Assembly (NCBI RefSeq): GCF_900476375.1
Contig: NZ_UPPP01000059.1
Location: 44,489 to 108,488, forward strand
Direction: 5' to 3'
DNA length: 64,000 nucleotides
Source: Allolucifera butyrica
GTDB taxonomy: Bacteria; Bacillota; Negativicutes; Sporomusales; UPPP01
A model generated the notes under the pieces. It saw only the letters and a program-made list of their open reading frames with translations, was not told the origin of the DNA and did not search any database. Below are positions 8,896-18,484 of the stretch, piece by piece (within the stretch, counting starts at the first letter, position 1; each line of letters opens with the position of its first letter). Both the position numbers and the translations under genes were made by a program.

Positions 8896-9565
8896 TGTGG
8901 CCGTATGTACCAAAGAAACCCTGCTGGCGGAACTGACGATCCAAACCCAGAAGACTCATTCCGAGACGCTAATGCCTCATATCAGGGATGTTCTTTTGCT
9001 GGCGGGAGTGGATAAACAGGACTTACAGGCCATAGCGGTCAGCATTGGTCCGGGGTCTTTTACGGGATTGCGCATTGGCCTGGCTACGGCGAAGGCAATG
9101 GCTTATGCCCTGAATATACCCATCTGCGGGGTATCTACTATGGAGGCCCTGGCATATGCCTGTCCGGTGCCGGGAATGGTCCTGGCGCCTTTGCTGGATG
9201 CCCAGAAAGGGAATGTGTACCAGGCATTATTCCGCTGGCGGAACGGAATTCTGGAACAAAGTATTCCTACACGGGTCGTTGACCTGGAGGCTGCCCTGAC
9301 GGAGATGGCGGCAATACCGGAACCGGTCATGGTTATGGGAGAGGCTGCCGTTCAACATAGCCGGCGCATTCTGGAACTGGGCGGCAATTTACTATTGGCG
9401 CCGCCCCATCTTATTATGCCCCGGGCGGCTATGGTGGCTTTGCTGGCTCACCGGTTTCGTGACGGGGGGAACACTCAGAATTTGATGAACTTGGCGCCTG
9501 TTTATATTCGCCGGTCGGAAGCGGAAGAATTGTGGGAAAAAAGACAGAGCGCAGGTAAGTCATGA
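8855..9565 (+). CDS. tsaB: tRNA t6A biosynthesis protein TsaB
   Basis: Inactive ASKHA-fold partner of TsaD in threonylcarbamoyl transfer. The N-terminus ILAIDTATLVSSVAV, the central GPGSFTGLRIGLATAKAMA and the C-terminal PVYIRRSEAEELW are typical of the family (236 residues). The TTG start at 8855 lies inside tsaE; GAGGAG about 10 bases upstream supports it and no ATG is available. The stop overlaps rimI by ATGA, so tsaE-tsaB-rimI are translationally coupled. Confidence 0.94.
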   Translation: MPILAIDTATLVSSVAVCTKETLLAELTIQTQKTHSETLMPHIRDVLLLAGVDKQDLQAIAVSIGPGSFTGLRIGLATAKAMAYALNIPICGVSTMEALAYACPVPGMVLAPLLDAQKGNVYQALFRWRNGILEQSIPTRVVDLEAALTEMAAIPEPVMVMGEAAVQHSRRILELGGNLLLAPPHLIMPRAAMVALLAHRFRDGGNTQNLMNLAPVYIRRSEAEELWEKRQSAGKS

Positions 9566-10011
9566 GTGAGATACGCATTCGCAACATGATTGCTGCGGAT
9601 ATTGACGCCGTAGTGGAAGTGGAACGGCAGTCTTTTCAGACGCCTTGGTCCAGGCAGGCGTTTGAAAGCGAAATTCTGGACAATGACCTGGCACATTATC
9701 TAGTTGTTGATGATGCCGGGCGGGTGGCCGGTTATGCCGGTATGTGGCTGATTCTGGACGAGGCCCATGTGACTAATATAGCTATTTTGCCGGGATACCG
9801 CAGCTTGGGGTTGGGACGAAGGCTGCTGCAGGTCTTAATTGATTACGCCAAAACCCAAGGGGCAAAGAGTATGACCCTGGAAGTGCGGAAATCGAATGCA
9901 CCGGCGCAAAATCTATACCGGGAACTAGGCTTTGTATCCCGGGGCGTCCGCCCCGGCTATTATACCGACACGCAGGAAGATGCCATCATTATGTGGAAAG
10001 ATGCTCTATAA
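9562..10011 (+). CDS. rimI: ribosomal protein S18-alanine N-acetyltransferase
   Basis: GNAT-family acetyltransferase of 149 residues, predicted to acetylate the N-terminus of ribosomal protein S18. Acetyl-CoA binding is seen in the block VTNIAILPGYRSLGLGRRLL (about residues 70-90), followed by EVRKSNAPAQNLYRELGF, the classical RimI motif. It overlaps tsaB by four bases. This synteny supports the name, although substrate specificity in this group is assigned by similarity only. Confidence 0.9.
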   Translation: MSEIRIRNMIAADIDAVVEVERQSFQTPWSRQAFESEILDNDLAHYLVVDDAGRVAGYAGMWLILDEAHVTNIAILPGYRSLGLGRRLLQVLIDYAKTQGAKSMTLEVRKSNAPAQNLYRELGFVSRGVRPGYYTDTQEDAIIMWKDAL

Positions 10012-10101
10012 CAAAGAAAAAAGCCGCTTGCGCGGCATAAGGGTGATTGTGCTATTACTGTATGCACTGTAGCAGTGAAATGTTACCAATTCCGGAGTAT
10101 C

Positions 10102-10133
10102 CGAAAAAAATGTAAGGGCGGCTATGCCGCCCT
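10102..10133 (-). terminator. terminator of the spore protein gene
   Basis: AGGGCGGC-TAT-GCCGCCCT stem with, on the minus strand, a run of seven T at 10103-10109. It lies immediately downstream of the spore protein gene. Confidence 0.75.
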
Positions 10134-10140
10134 GCTGTTA

Positions 10141-10341
10141 CTACTGGAGAGTAGATTCATATTGCTCAATCATTTTACGGACCATGTGACCGCCAACACG
10201 ACCGCAGTCAGCCGAAGTCATAGTTGCCCAGCCTGAGGAGCGAACGTGTTCGGCAATGCCCAATTCACTAGCCACTTCGAATTTCATGCGGTCCAAAGCG
10301 TTTTCAGCCGAAGGATTCACAGGTTTATTCGAACGTGCCAT
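10141..10341 (-). CDS. alpha/beta-type small acid-soluble spore protein
   Basis: A DNA-binding protein that coats and protects spore DNA. The 66 residues contain both family blocks: the germination-protease region KFEVASELGI (cut site normally E-I/V-A) and the DNA-contact region TSADCGRVGGHMVRKMIEQYE. The N-terminus MARSNKPVNPSAENALDRMK is also typical. It is transcribed divergently from tsaD and has AGGAGG just upstream of ATG 10341. This gene is the best direct evidence that the organism forms endospores. In Bacillus such genes depend on sigma-G, but no unambiguous sigma-G promoter could be picked out in the gap. Confidence 0.93.
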   Translation of the reverse strand: MARSNKPVNPSAENALDRMKFEVASELGIAEHVRSSGWATMTSADCGRVGGHMVRKMIEQYESTLQ

Positions 10342-10455
10342 AAAGTATTCCTCCTTTCCGGACGTAGTGTTTGTCGCCCATTTTTAATTTGGCTTTTATT
10401 CCGTGTTTACATACATGCAAATTATTAGCAGTTTATTTTAATGGAGGCTTGAATC

Positions 10456-11490
10456 ATGTTTGAAAGCAAATCAGCCGCGCCTTGCCTTATCTTAGCGTTG
10501 GAAACCAGTTGTGATGAAACTTCGGCTGCCGTCATTGCCGACGGACGAACCATTTGTTCCAATATTATCTCTTCCCAGGTGCCGCTGCATCAAAAGTTTG
10601 GCGGTGTCGTACCGGAAGTTGCCTCCCGTAAACATATTGAAAATGTGCTTCCGGTGGTGGATGAAGCGCTGAAGGAAGCGCAGGTGACGTTAAAAGATAT
10701 TCAGGCTGTGGGGGTAACCTACGGTCCTGGTTTAGTGGGAGCTTTGCTGGTGGGAGTCGCAACAGCCAAGGCTTTATCATTTGCTGAAGAGATACCCTTA
10801 ATCGGGGTTAACCATTTAGAAGGACATATTTTCGCCAATTTTCTCTGCCATGCCGAATTAGAGCCTCCTTTTGTGGCCCTGGTTGTATCCGGCGGACACA
10901 CGGCCCTGGTACATGTCAAAGATTATAATACCCTGATTCTAATGGGGCAGACCCGGGACGATGCGGCCGGGGAAGCGTTTGATAAAATTGCCCGCGTTAT
11001 GAATTTGCCCTACCCCGGAGGACCGCATATTGACCGTCTGGCCCGGTCGGGTAACCGGGAGGCTATCCATTTTCCCCGGGCTTTATCGGATCATGGCAGT
11101 TATGAGTTCAGTTTTAGCGGCTTGAAATCGGCTGTTTTGAATTATATAAATAGTGCCAGACAACGGCAGGAAGATCTATCGCCGGAAGATGTGGCCGCCA
11201 GCTTTCAGGCGGCTGTGGTGGACGTGCTGGTGGCCAAAACCATGCAAGCAGTAAAAGATTGTAATGTGGAGCAGGTAGTTTTGGCGGGGGGAGTCGCGGC
11301 AAATTCCTCCTTACAGGAGGAATTGAACAAATCTACCCGGCTGGCCGGCATCCGGCTGTATTATCCATCGCCTGTCTTATGTACGGATAATGCCGCTATG
11401 ATTGCCTGCCGGGCCTATTATCAGTTTTTGGCAGGTCAATACGCCGACTTGCACTTAAATGCGGTTCCGTCTTTAAAGCTGGGAATTTAA
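10456..11490 (+). CDS. tsaD: tRNA N6-adenosine threonylcarbamoyltransferase TsaD
   Basis: Catalytic subunit that transfers the threonylcarbamoyl group to A37. The 344-residue ASKHA protein has [15 protein letters not shown] at the N-terminus, the metal-binding histidines in [11 protein letters not shown] (about residues 116-126), SGGHTALV and the C-terminal [15 protein letters not shown] followed by [14 protein letters not shown]. Start is ATG 10456 after GGAGGC. It is separated from tsaE/tsaB only by rimI and the spore protein gene, which seems to have been inserted into an otherwise standard tsaE-tsaB-rimI-tsaD order. Confidence 0.96.
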   Translation: MFESKSAAPCLILALETSCDETSAAVIADGRTICSNIISSQVPLHQKFGGVVPEVASRKHIENVLPVVDEALKEAQVTLKDIQAVGVTYGPGLVGALLVGVATAKALSFAEEIPLIGVNHLEGHIFANFLCHAELEPPFVALVVSGGHTALVHVKDYNTLILMGQTRDDAAGEAFDKIARVMNLPYPGGPHIDRLARSGNREAIHFPRALSDHGSYEFSFSGLKSAVLNYINSARQRQEDLSPEDVAASFQAAVVDVLVAKTMQAVKDCNVEQVVLAGGVAANSSLQEELNKSTRLAGIRLYYPSPVLCTDNAAMIACRAYYQFLAGQYADLHLNAVPSLKLGI

Positions 11491-11492
11491 AT

Positions 11493-11622
11493 TGTGGATA
11501 ACTGCAGGAAAAAATATCTCCGACAATTGTTGATAATGTGAGTAAATACGACAAAGGGGAGTGGAAATGCTGAAATTGGCTGTTGATAACGCTGTGGATA
11601 TTGTGGATAGTTTTGTGGATAG
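11493..11622 (+). repeat. cluster of six DnaA-box-like nonamers
   Basis: TGTGGATAA (the complement of the consensus DnaA box TTATCCACA) lies at 11493-11501. Related nonamers on the same strand are TGTTGATAA at 11528 and 11581, TGTGGATAT at 11593 and TGTGGATAG at 11602 and 11614. The last four are spaced 12, 9 and 12 bases apart. No replication gene is adjacent. They could be a DnaA-responsive or titration site, or a by-product of repeated Val-Asp codons in the small ORF that overlaps them. Confidence 0.55.
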
Positions 11623-11671
11623 TTTTCGTGGAAATTTGGAAAACGGAGTTTGCCGATGCCGGGTTATATAG
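11567..11671 (+). CDS. 34-residue leader-like peptide with Val-Asp repeats
   Basis: ATG 11567 follows AAAGGGGAGTGG and opens a 34-codon frame whose product begins MLKLAVDNAVDIVDSFVDSF, with four Val-Asp dipeptides in register. Its stop lies 16 bases inside the start of the radical SAM gene, so translation could be coupled. It matches no family I recognise. It may be a leader peptide, or the frame may be open only because of the TGTGGATA repeats. A real start and ribosome binding site make it worth listing. Confidence 0.35.
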   Translation: MLKLAVDNAVDIVDSFVDSFRGNLENGVCRCRVI

Positions 11672-12981
11672 ATTATTTATTATATTATTCTGCAGCGGAA
11701 AGCAATATCTTATCCATTACTTCAGTTTGCAATGTTGCCTGCGCGTTTTGTAGTCACCGGCAGAATCCGCCTACAGTGCGGACCTACCGGATTGCTCCTT
11801 TAACCCTGGAGGAAGTAAGCCGTCTTGCCGAATATCTTGACGCCGCTAAAAAAATTGTTATCGGCGAAGCCGTCACCTCGATTGAAGAGGGAGAACCGTT
11901 TACGCATCCTGATATACTGGCGGTTCTTCATTTTTTACGACGCCAATTCCCGGATACGGTAATCCAGATTACCACGAACGGAACCTTGCTTACGCCCTTA
12001 ATGATTGCCGAGTTGGCTGCCGTTGGCGGCATTGAACTTAATTTATCGCTCAATAGCGCTACAATGGCAGGCCGGACCTGTCTCATGCGGGATCAAAACG
12101 CCGCTGTGGCAATTCAAGCTCCCGAACGGCTATACCGGCAGCGGATTTCCTACCATGGCAGCATTGTCGGCATGCCGCATTTAGTAGGATGGAAAGATCT
12201 TGAAGATACCTGTTTTTATTTGGATCAGTTGGGGGGCGCTTCCGTCCGGTTATTTGTTCCGGGTTTTACCCAATATGCTCCAGCCGGTCAGCAGTATCCT
12301 GCTGCACTGGAATCTGAATTGAAAATCGCCGCCGCTCACTGGAATGCTAAAATGACGGTGCCGCTGACGGTAGAGCCCCATGTACCCGACAATGTGCAGG
12401 CTGTAGTGGAAGGTGTTTTACCCGGTTCACCGGCCTTTGGCAGCGGCATAAAAAAAGGAGACTGCATCATAACTATAAACGGGCGTCCTGCCCGTTCAAG
12501 GGTAGATGCGTTTCAACAGCTTTCCGGGACCGGTACCGCCGATGTGGTTATCAAACGGCAAGGGCATACCCTGACTATTCCGTTTCAGGGAGAAAGGAAG
12601 GCACGGCCGGGAATTGTCATGTATCATGACATTGACTGGGAGTTAGTGGAAAAGCTGCAGCATTTGATCCGGCAAAAACAGGCGGAATATCCGGCGGTTA
12701 TGGTGTCTGTCCTGGCCTATCCTTTGTGGAAGAGCATCCTTGGCGAAGTTTCGCCGTCTTTTTGTGTTTATAAGGTCCCCAGCCTGTTTTTTGGCGGTTC
12801 CATACGGGCGGCCGGCTTGTTAACGGTTCAGGACTATCAGGCTGTATTGGATGATATAACGGCTGCGGGCCATGACTTTATTGTTTTACCCCGGATTTCA
12901 TTTGACGGCAGGGGGCAGGATGTGACAGGCCGGTCCTATTTGGACTTAAAATATCAGGCTGCAGAAATTTTCATTTTATAG
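11656..12981 (+). CDS. radical SAM protein with internal PDZ domain
   Basis: A 441-residue radical SAM protein of unknown substrate. The cluster motif CNVACAFC (CxxxCxxC) lies at about residues 25-32 and binds a 4Fe-4S cluster for S-adenosylmethionine cleavage. ITTNGTLL and GIELNLSLNSA are typical barrel strands. About residues 250-320 form a PDZ domain (VLPGSPAFGSGIKKGDCIITINGRP). The rest (about 325-441) matches nothing I know. Known rSAM-PDZ proteins (DUF512 type) carry the PDZ at the N-terminus, so this order differs. ATG 11656 is 7 bases after CGGAG. No operon partner is obvious; a kinase gene follows after 65 bases. Confidence 0.8.
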   Translation: MPGYIDYLLYYSAAESNILSITSVCNVACAFCSHRQNPPTVRTYRIAPLTLEEVSRLAEYLDAAKKIVIGEAVTSIEEGEPFTHPDILAVLHFLRRQFPDTVIQITTNGTLLTPLMIAELAAVGGIELNLSLNSATMAGRTCLMRDQNAAVAIQAPERLYRQRISYHGSIVGMPHLVGWKDLEDTCFYLDQLGGASVRLFVPGFTQYAPAGQQYPAALESELKIAAAHWNAKMTVPLTVEPHVPDNVQAVVEGVLPGSPAFGSGIKKGDCIITINGRPARSRVDAFQQLSGTGTADVVIKRQGHTLTIPFQGERKARPGIVMYHDIDWELVEKLQHLIRQKQAEYPAVMVSVLAYPLWKSILGEVSPSFCVYKVPSLFFGGSIRAAGLLTVQDYQAVLDDITAAGHDFIVLPRISFDGRGQDVTGRSYLDLKYQAAEIFIL

Positions 12982-13046
12982 GCAGAAGGAATTTATCTCC
13001 GCCGAGTTGAATATTATTAAATTCAAATGTGCCTGGAGGCTTTTTT

Positions 13047-14468
13047 ATGGGTGTAGTTGGTGATGTTTGCCGCAAAATAACTTCGTTGACCCCGGCTCAG
13101 ATTGAAACGTTGGATAGTATGCGAAATATAATGGAATTGGTGGCCGACCTTGCTCACGCTCAAGTCACGGTTTATGCTCTGGCCCGTAATGAGAACTTTT
13201 TAGTTATGGTTGCGCAAGTACGGCCCAACACCAGTTTTGTTGAGTATAAACCGAATCTTTTAGGAACGACCATCCCGGCAGCGGAGGAACCGCTGGTTTG
13301 GCGCACCCTTACAGCCGGCGACCATATTTGCGGCCAGCGGGAATGGGCTCTCGGGATGGATGTACTGGAAATGCAGGTCTATCCTTTATATGACAGATAC
13401 GGCTCTATCATCGCTGCGGTCAGTTTTGAAGCTAGCAGTGAAGAAGCCGGTGTAGAAGGGCATGGCATTCTGGTTGAAACGGCGTATATGCTGCTTACGC
13501 TGGTTCAGCAGCCGGCGGGAGGACCGCTCTACCGTCCTCTTTCTGCCCGCGACGGGATTCTGATTGCCGATGAGCGCGGTCAGATTATTTTTACCAACCC
13601 GGCCGCCAGCAGTATTTACAAGGTATTGGGGGTTGGCCGGATGGTCGGCCGCCGTACGTATGACCGGCAGGTGAATATGCGGTTGGCGCAAAAGGCGGTC
13701 AATAGCAGGGAACCCTGTGAAACGGAAGTGGAAGCCGGCAACATGGTGCTGGTGCAGCGGGCGATTCCGGTACTTCATAACGGACAGGTAATCCGCAATA
13801 TTGTAATTGTTACCGATGTTACGGAGCTAAAAAAGAAGGAAAAGGAATTACTGATTAAATCGGCTGTAATCCAGGAGATCCATCACCGGGTAAAAAACAA
13901 TCTGCAAACCATTGCCAGTCTGCTCCGGCTGCAGGCCCGGCGTTCCAAAACGCCGCAGGTAAAGGCGGCGTTGCGGGAAAGTGTCAATCGGATTCTGAGC
14001 ATTTCCGTCGTTCACGAATTTTTATCCCAGCAAGACCGGGAATATATCGATGTAGCCGAAGTGGCCAAAAATATTCTGGACATGGTGATTCAGAATATGC
14101 TGGAACCGGACTTTAATTTGCAGACCGTATTCAACGGCCAAACGGTGATATTGCCTTCCGACCAGGCCAGTAGTCTGGCTCTGGTCATTAATGAACTGAT
14201 TCAAAATTCCGTAGAGCATGGATTTGTCGGCCGCCGGGAAGGCGTTATCGGCGTCGATATCAGGCTGATGCAAGAGGCTTATCAGATTGAAATTTATGAC
14301 GACGGAATTGGACTGCCGCCTGAGTTTCATTCTCAGTCCTCAAGCAGTCTTGGCCTGCAGATTGTCCGCACACTGATTGAAAGTGATTTAGGCGGTAAGT
14401 TTTCACTGTATTCCAACGGGGGGACCCATGCCTGTATAACAGTTCCCCGTATTGCGGAGGGAGGTTGA
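13047..14468 (+). CDS. EutW/PdtaS-like sensor histidine kinase (HisKA_2)
   Basis: A cytosolic sensor kinase of 473 residues. The N-terminal region (about 1-150) resembles the H_kinase_N/GAF-like domain of Gram-positive ANTAR-system kinases. A PAS domain (about 165-265) is followed by a HisKA_2 phosphoacceptor site (IHHRVKNNLQTIASLL, about 280) and an ATPase domain with NELIQNSVEHGF, DDGIGLP and SLGLQIVRTLI. No transmembrane segments are seen, so it senses an internal ligand. ATG 13047 is 7 bases after TGGAGG. It overlaps or abuts the ANTAR response regulator, its evident partner. Confidence 0.88.
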   Translation: MGVVGDVCRKITSLTPAQIETLDSMRNIMELVADLAHAQVTVYALARNENFLVMVAQVRPNTSFVEYKPNLLGTTIPAAEEPLVWRTLTAGDHICGQREWALGMDVLEMQVYPLYDRYGSIIAAVSFEASSEEAGVEGHGILVETAYMLLTLVQQPAGGPLYRPLSARDGILIADERGQIIFTNPAASSIYKVLGVGRMVGRRTYDRQVNMRLAQKAVNSREPCETEVEAGNMVLVQRAIPVLHNGQVIRNIVIVTDVTELKKKEKELLIKSAVIQEIHHRVKNNLQTIASLLRLQARRSKTPQVKAALRESVNRILSISVVHEFLSQQDREYIDVAEVAKNILDMVIQNMLEPDFNLQTVFNGQTVILPSDQASSLALVINELIQNSVEHGFVGRREGVIGVDIRLMQEAYQIEIYDDGIGLPPEFHSQSSSSLGLQIVRTLIESDLGGKFSLYSNGGTHACITVPRIAEGG

Positions 14469-15053
14469 ATGATGCAGTCTTTACGCGTTGTTGTGGCCGA
14501 TAATGAGTCGATTATTCGAATGGATTTGAAAGAAATACTGGAAGAGGCGGGGCATGTTGTAGTTGGGGAAGCGGCCGACGGCCTGAAGGCAGTGGAACTG
14601 GCCCGGAAGCACCGTCCGGATTTGGTTATCATGGATATAAAAATGCCGGAAATGGACGGAATTACGGCTGCTAAAATTATTTCCAATGAAAAAGTGGCTC
14701 CCGTTCTTTTGCTGACGGCTTTCAGCCAGAAGGAAATTGTTGAGAAGGCCAAGGATTCCGGAGTATTGGCCTATTTGGTCAAGCCGGTTAAGGAGGTCAA
14801 TTTGTTCCCCGCCATTGAAATTGCCCTTTCCCGTTTTCAGGAGTTCATGGAATTGGAGCGTGAACTGGAAGACGTCAAAACATCGTTGGAAACCCGTAAG
14901 GTCTTAGACCGGGCCAAAGGAATTTTAATGGATGCTTACGGACTTACGGAAAGTGAGGCCTATCGCCGTATCCAGCAGTATAGCATGGGGAAACGGAAGT
15001 CCATTCGGGAAGTGGCGGAAGCAATTGTAGATGCAGCCGTCAAAAAACGCTAA
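14469..15053 (+). CDS. response regulator with ANTAR RNA-binding domain
   Basis: A 194-residue EutV-like antiterminator. The receiver domain (about 5-120) has the acidic pocket VVADNES, phosphoacceptor Asp in LVIMDIKMPEMDG, Thr of LLLTAFS and Lys of YLVKPVK. A coiled-coil linker leads to the C-terminal ANTAR domain (about 135-190; AKGILMDAYGLTESEAYRRIQQYSM). Family members bind paired hexaloop hairpins that overlap terminators and allow read-through. No ethanolamine or propanediol genes are in the window, so the target operon is unknown. Start could be ATG 14469 or 14472, both after GGAGGGAGG. Confidence 0.92.
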   Translation: MMQSLRVVVADNESIIRMDLKEILEEAGHVVVGEAADGLKAVELARKHRPDLVIMDIKMPEMDGITAAKIISNEKVAPVLLLTAFSQKEIVEKAKDSGVLAYLVKPVKEVNLFPAIEIALSRFQEFMELERELEDVKTSLETRKVLDRAKGILMDAYGLTESEAYRRIQQYSMGKRKSIREVAEAIVDAAVKKR

Positions 15054-15070
15054 CCGGGCAATCGGACGAG

Positions 15071-15098
15071 GACCTGGCTGTTTGGCTTGGTCTTTTTT
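15071..15098 (+). terminator. terminator of the kinase-ANTAR operon
   Basis: GACCTGGC pairs imperfectly with GCTTGGTC across a TGTTTG loop, followed by TTTTTT. Confidence 0.6.
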
Positions 15099-15174
15099 AT
15101 TTTGTACGCAGGAATAAAACACCAGGGGAAGGAAATACTACCATTAATTTTGAGCTGCCTAACAGGAAAACCTC

Positions 15175-15332
15175 GTGGTCTGTAAACCCTAATTCTATAG
15201 TGTTCTTACGAGAAGTTTTCCGCCCTGCTTTGTTGTCGTCGGCTTACATATTTCGATATGCGCGCCTTCTCCGCCTCGCAGGACGAAAAACTTCTCGCAA
15301 TTCATCCTATCGCTTTAGAGTTTACAGACCAC
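15175..15332. repeat. 158-base palindromic, MITE-like element before groESL
   Basis: GTGGTCTGTAAAC at the left edge pairs with GTTTACAGACCAC at the right edge. Inside, ACGAGAAGTTTTCCGCCCTGC pairs with GCAGGACGAAAAACTTCTCG, and a CATATTTCGATATG hairpin sits at the tip. The whole element folds as one long imperfect hairpin with no coding frame, as expected of a MITE or a structured RNA. No target duplication was identified. It lies between the ANTAR operon terminator and the groES promoter. Confidence 0.6.
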
Positions 15333-15366
15333 TAGTGAAAAATAGTAAATTTCTTGTTAAAAGCGC

Positions 15367-15395
15367 TTGATTTTTCGGGGCAAATCTTATATTAT
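15367..15395 (+). promoter_or_regulatory. groESL promoter
   Basis: TTGATT at 15367-15372, a 17-base spacer and TATTAT at 15390-15395, directly ahead of the CIRCE operator. Confidence 0.7.
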
Positions 15396-15406
15396 AAATT
15401 ATGGAA

Positions 15407-15433
15407 TTAGCACTCGTTGTTAGTGAGTGCTAA
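15407..15433. promoter_or_regulatory. CIRCE operator (HrcA site)
   Basis: TTAGCACTC-N9-GAGTGCTAA, a perfect match to the CIRCE inverted repeat, placed just after the -10 element. The heat-shock repressor HrcA should bind here and repress groESL at normal temperature. Confidence 0.97.
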
Positions 15434-15461
15434 TAAATAAAAAAATAATAACACACAATAA

Positions 15462-15761
<300 letters not shown>

Positions 15762-15799
15762 TCTTCAATGAATATAAAAATTTAGGAGGGAATACATAA

Positions 15800-17443
<1,644 letters not shown>

Positions 17444-17524
17444 GAAATTCCGTCGGCCCTTGATTTACAAGGGCCTGCGAAATGCCAATAGTACCATTTT
17501 AATACCGAATTTTGTTTTAAAATT

Positions 17525-17570
17525 AGAGGTTGTCCATAAGTCAGTCAAACTTTTGGGCAGCCTCTTTTTT
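17525..17570 (+). terminator. groESL terminator
   Basis: AGAGGTTGTCC pairs with GGGCAGCCTCT (two G-U pairs) and is followed by a T run. A second short hairpin, GGCCCTTG...CAAGGGCC, precedes it. Confidence 0.75.
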
Positions 17571-17741
17571 ATATTACCCTGAATATCCGCAGGTAGATTC
17601 CCGGCTTGTTCCGTCACAGGAGGTAACCGGCGGTTATAATTTGCAGAAATACGCTATTTGAAATATTCTGCAATAGTCATACTGTGCAGGATTTTTTAGA
17701 TGGAAAGCTAATAAATAATTAGGAGTTTTTGGCTTGGCTAT

Positions 17742-17849
17742 ATGTTTCTCAAGGCATATATTAACTGTGGAAATGTATACCAAAATAAAAGACAATATGA
17801 TTTAGCCAATGCCGATTTTAACAAGGCGGCCGAACTTAACAAACATTGA
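17742..17849 (+). pseudogene. remnant of a TPR-repeat protein gene
   Basis: A short frame ends in GNVYQNKRQYDLANADFNKA and AELNKH, which is one tetratricopeptide repeat (the W/L-G-Y-A-F-A-P pattern read as G8, Y11, A20, F24, A27). Frame and homology vanish upstream of ATG 17742 and there is no ribosome binding site at a useful distance. A weak sigma-H-like sequence (GCAGGATTT-N11-AGCTAATAA) at about 17687-17715 precedes it. This is best read as the surviving 3' end of a deleted gene; the rest of the 17.57-17.94 kb gap holds nothing else I can identify. Confidence 0.5.
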
Positions 17850-17945
17850 GCCAACCGTCATGTTGAGATAGTGTTGTCATTTAGCCTGTTAGAATGGGTA
17901 AAAAATCATTTAGTGTCAGTAAAATAAAATTTAAGGAGGTTCTTT

Positions 17946-18422
17946 GTGGAAACCAATTTAGTCAAACCGCATCTTCATGGTCATACTATTAAAAATGTAA
18001 ATCAGGTATTTCAGAATCAACTTACCAAAGGACAGCGGGTTGCTGATGCCGTTGCCGGAATCATTGGCAGCTGGACGTTCATGGTGTGTCAGAGTGGTAT
18101 CCTTTTACTTTGGATGGGTGCCAATATATACCTTGTTTATATGAGAGCAACGGATCCCAATTATTTTGCCGCCTGGGATCCCTATCCGTTTATTTTGCTC
18201 AATTTGGTATTGAGTTTTCAGGCCGCTTATACGGGTCCGGTTGTTATGATGTCGCAGAACCGGCAAGCTGAAAAAGACCGTCTCATGGCCGAACACGACT
18301 ATTGGGTAAATTTGAAGGCTGAGCAGGAAATAGAAAAAGTAATGAAATACTTAGAACATCAAAACGAAATGATAAAAGAGCTAAAGGCGAAAATCGAAGC
18401 GCTGGGTGCAGAAAAAGAATAA
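17946..18422 (+). CDS. DUF1003 membrane protein
   Basis: A 158-residue protein with two transmembrane helices (about residues 40-62, WTFMVCQSGILLLWMGANIY, and about 78-98, FILLNLVLSFQAAYTGPVVMM) and a charged C-terminal coiled coil (about 110-158). The SWTF, WDPYPFILLNL and SQNRQ segments are the family's conserved core. Function in the family is unknown. The GTG start at 17946 lies after AAGGAGG. It seems to be monocistronic. Confidence 0.85.
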   Translation: METNLVKPHLHGHTIKNVNQVFQNQLTKGQRVADAVAGIIGSWTFMVCQSGILLLWMGANIYLVYMRATDPNYFAAWDPYPFILLNLVLSFQAAYTGPVVMMSQNRQAEKDRLMAEHDYWVNLKAEQEIEKVMKYLEHQNEMIKELKAKIEALGAEKE

Positions 18423-18484
18423 ACTGCATAATTCGTCACCGGTTCGCATACATAGTAATGTACCTTGCGAAAGGAGGGACGGAT

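Noticed and set aside
11581..11622. TGTGGATA tandem units considered as a CRISPR array
   Set aside because: Units are 9-12 bases with no spacers of regular length, so they do not fit a CRISPR.
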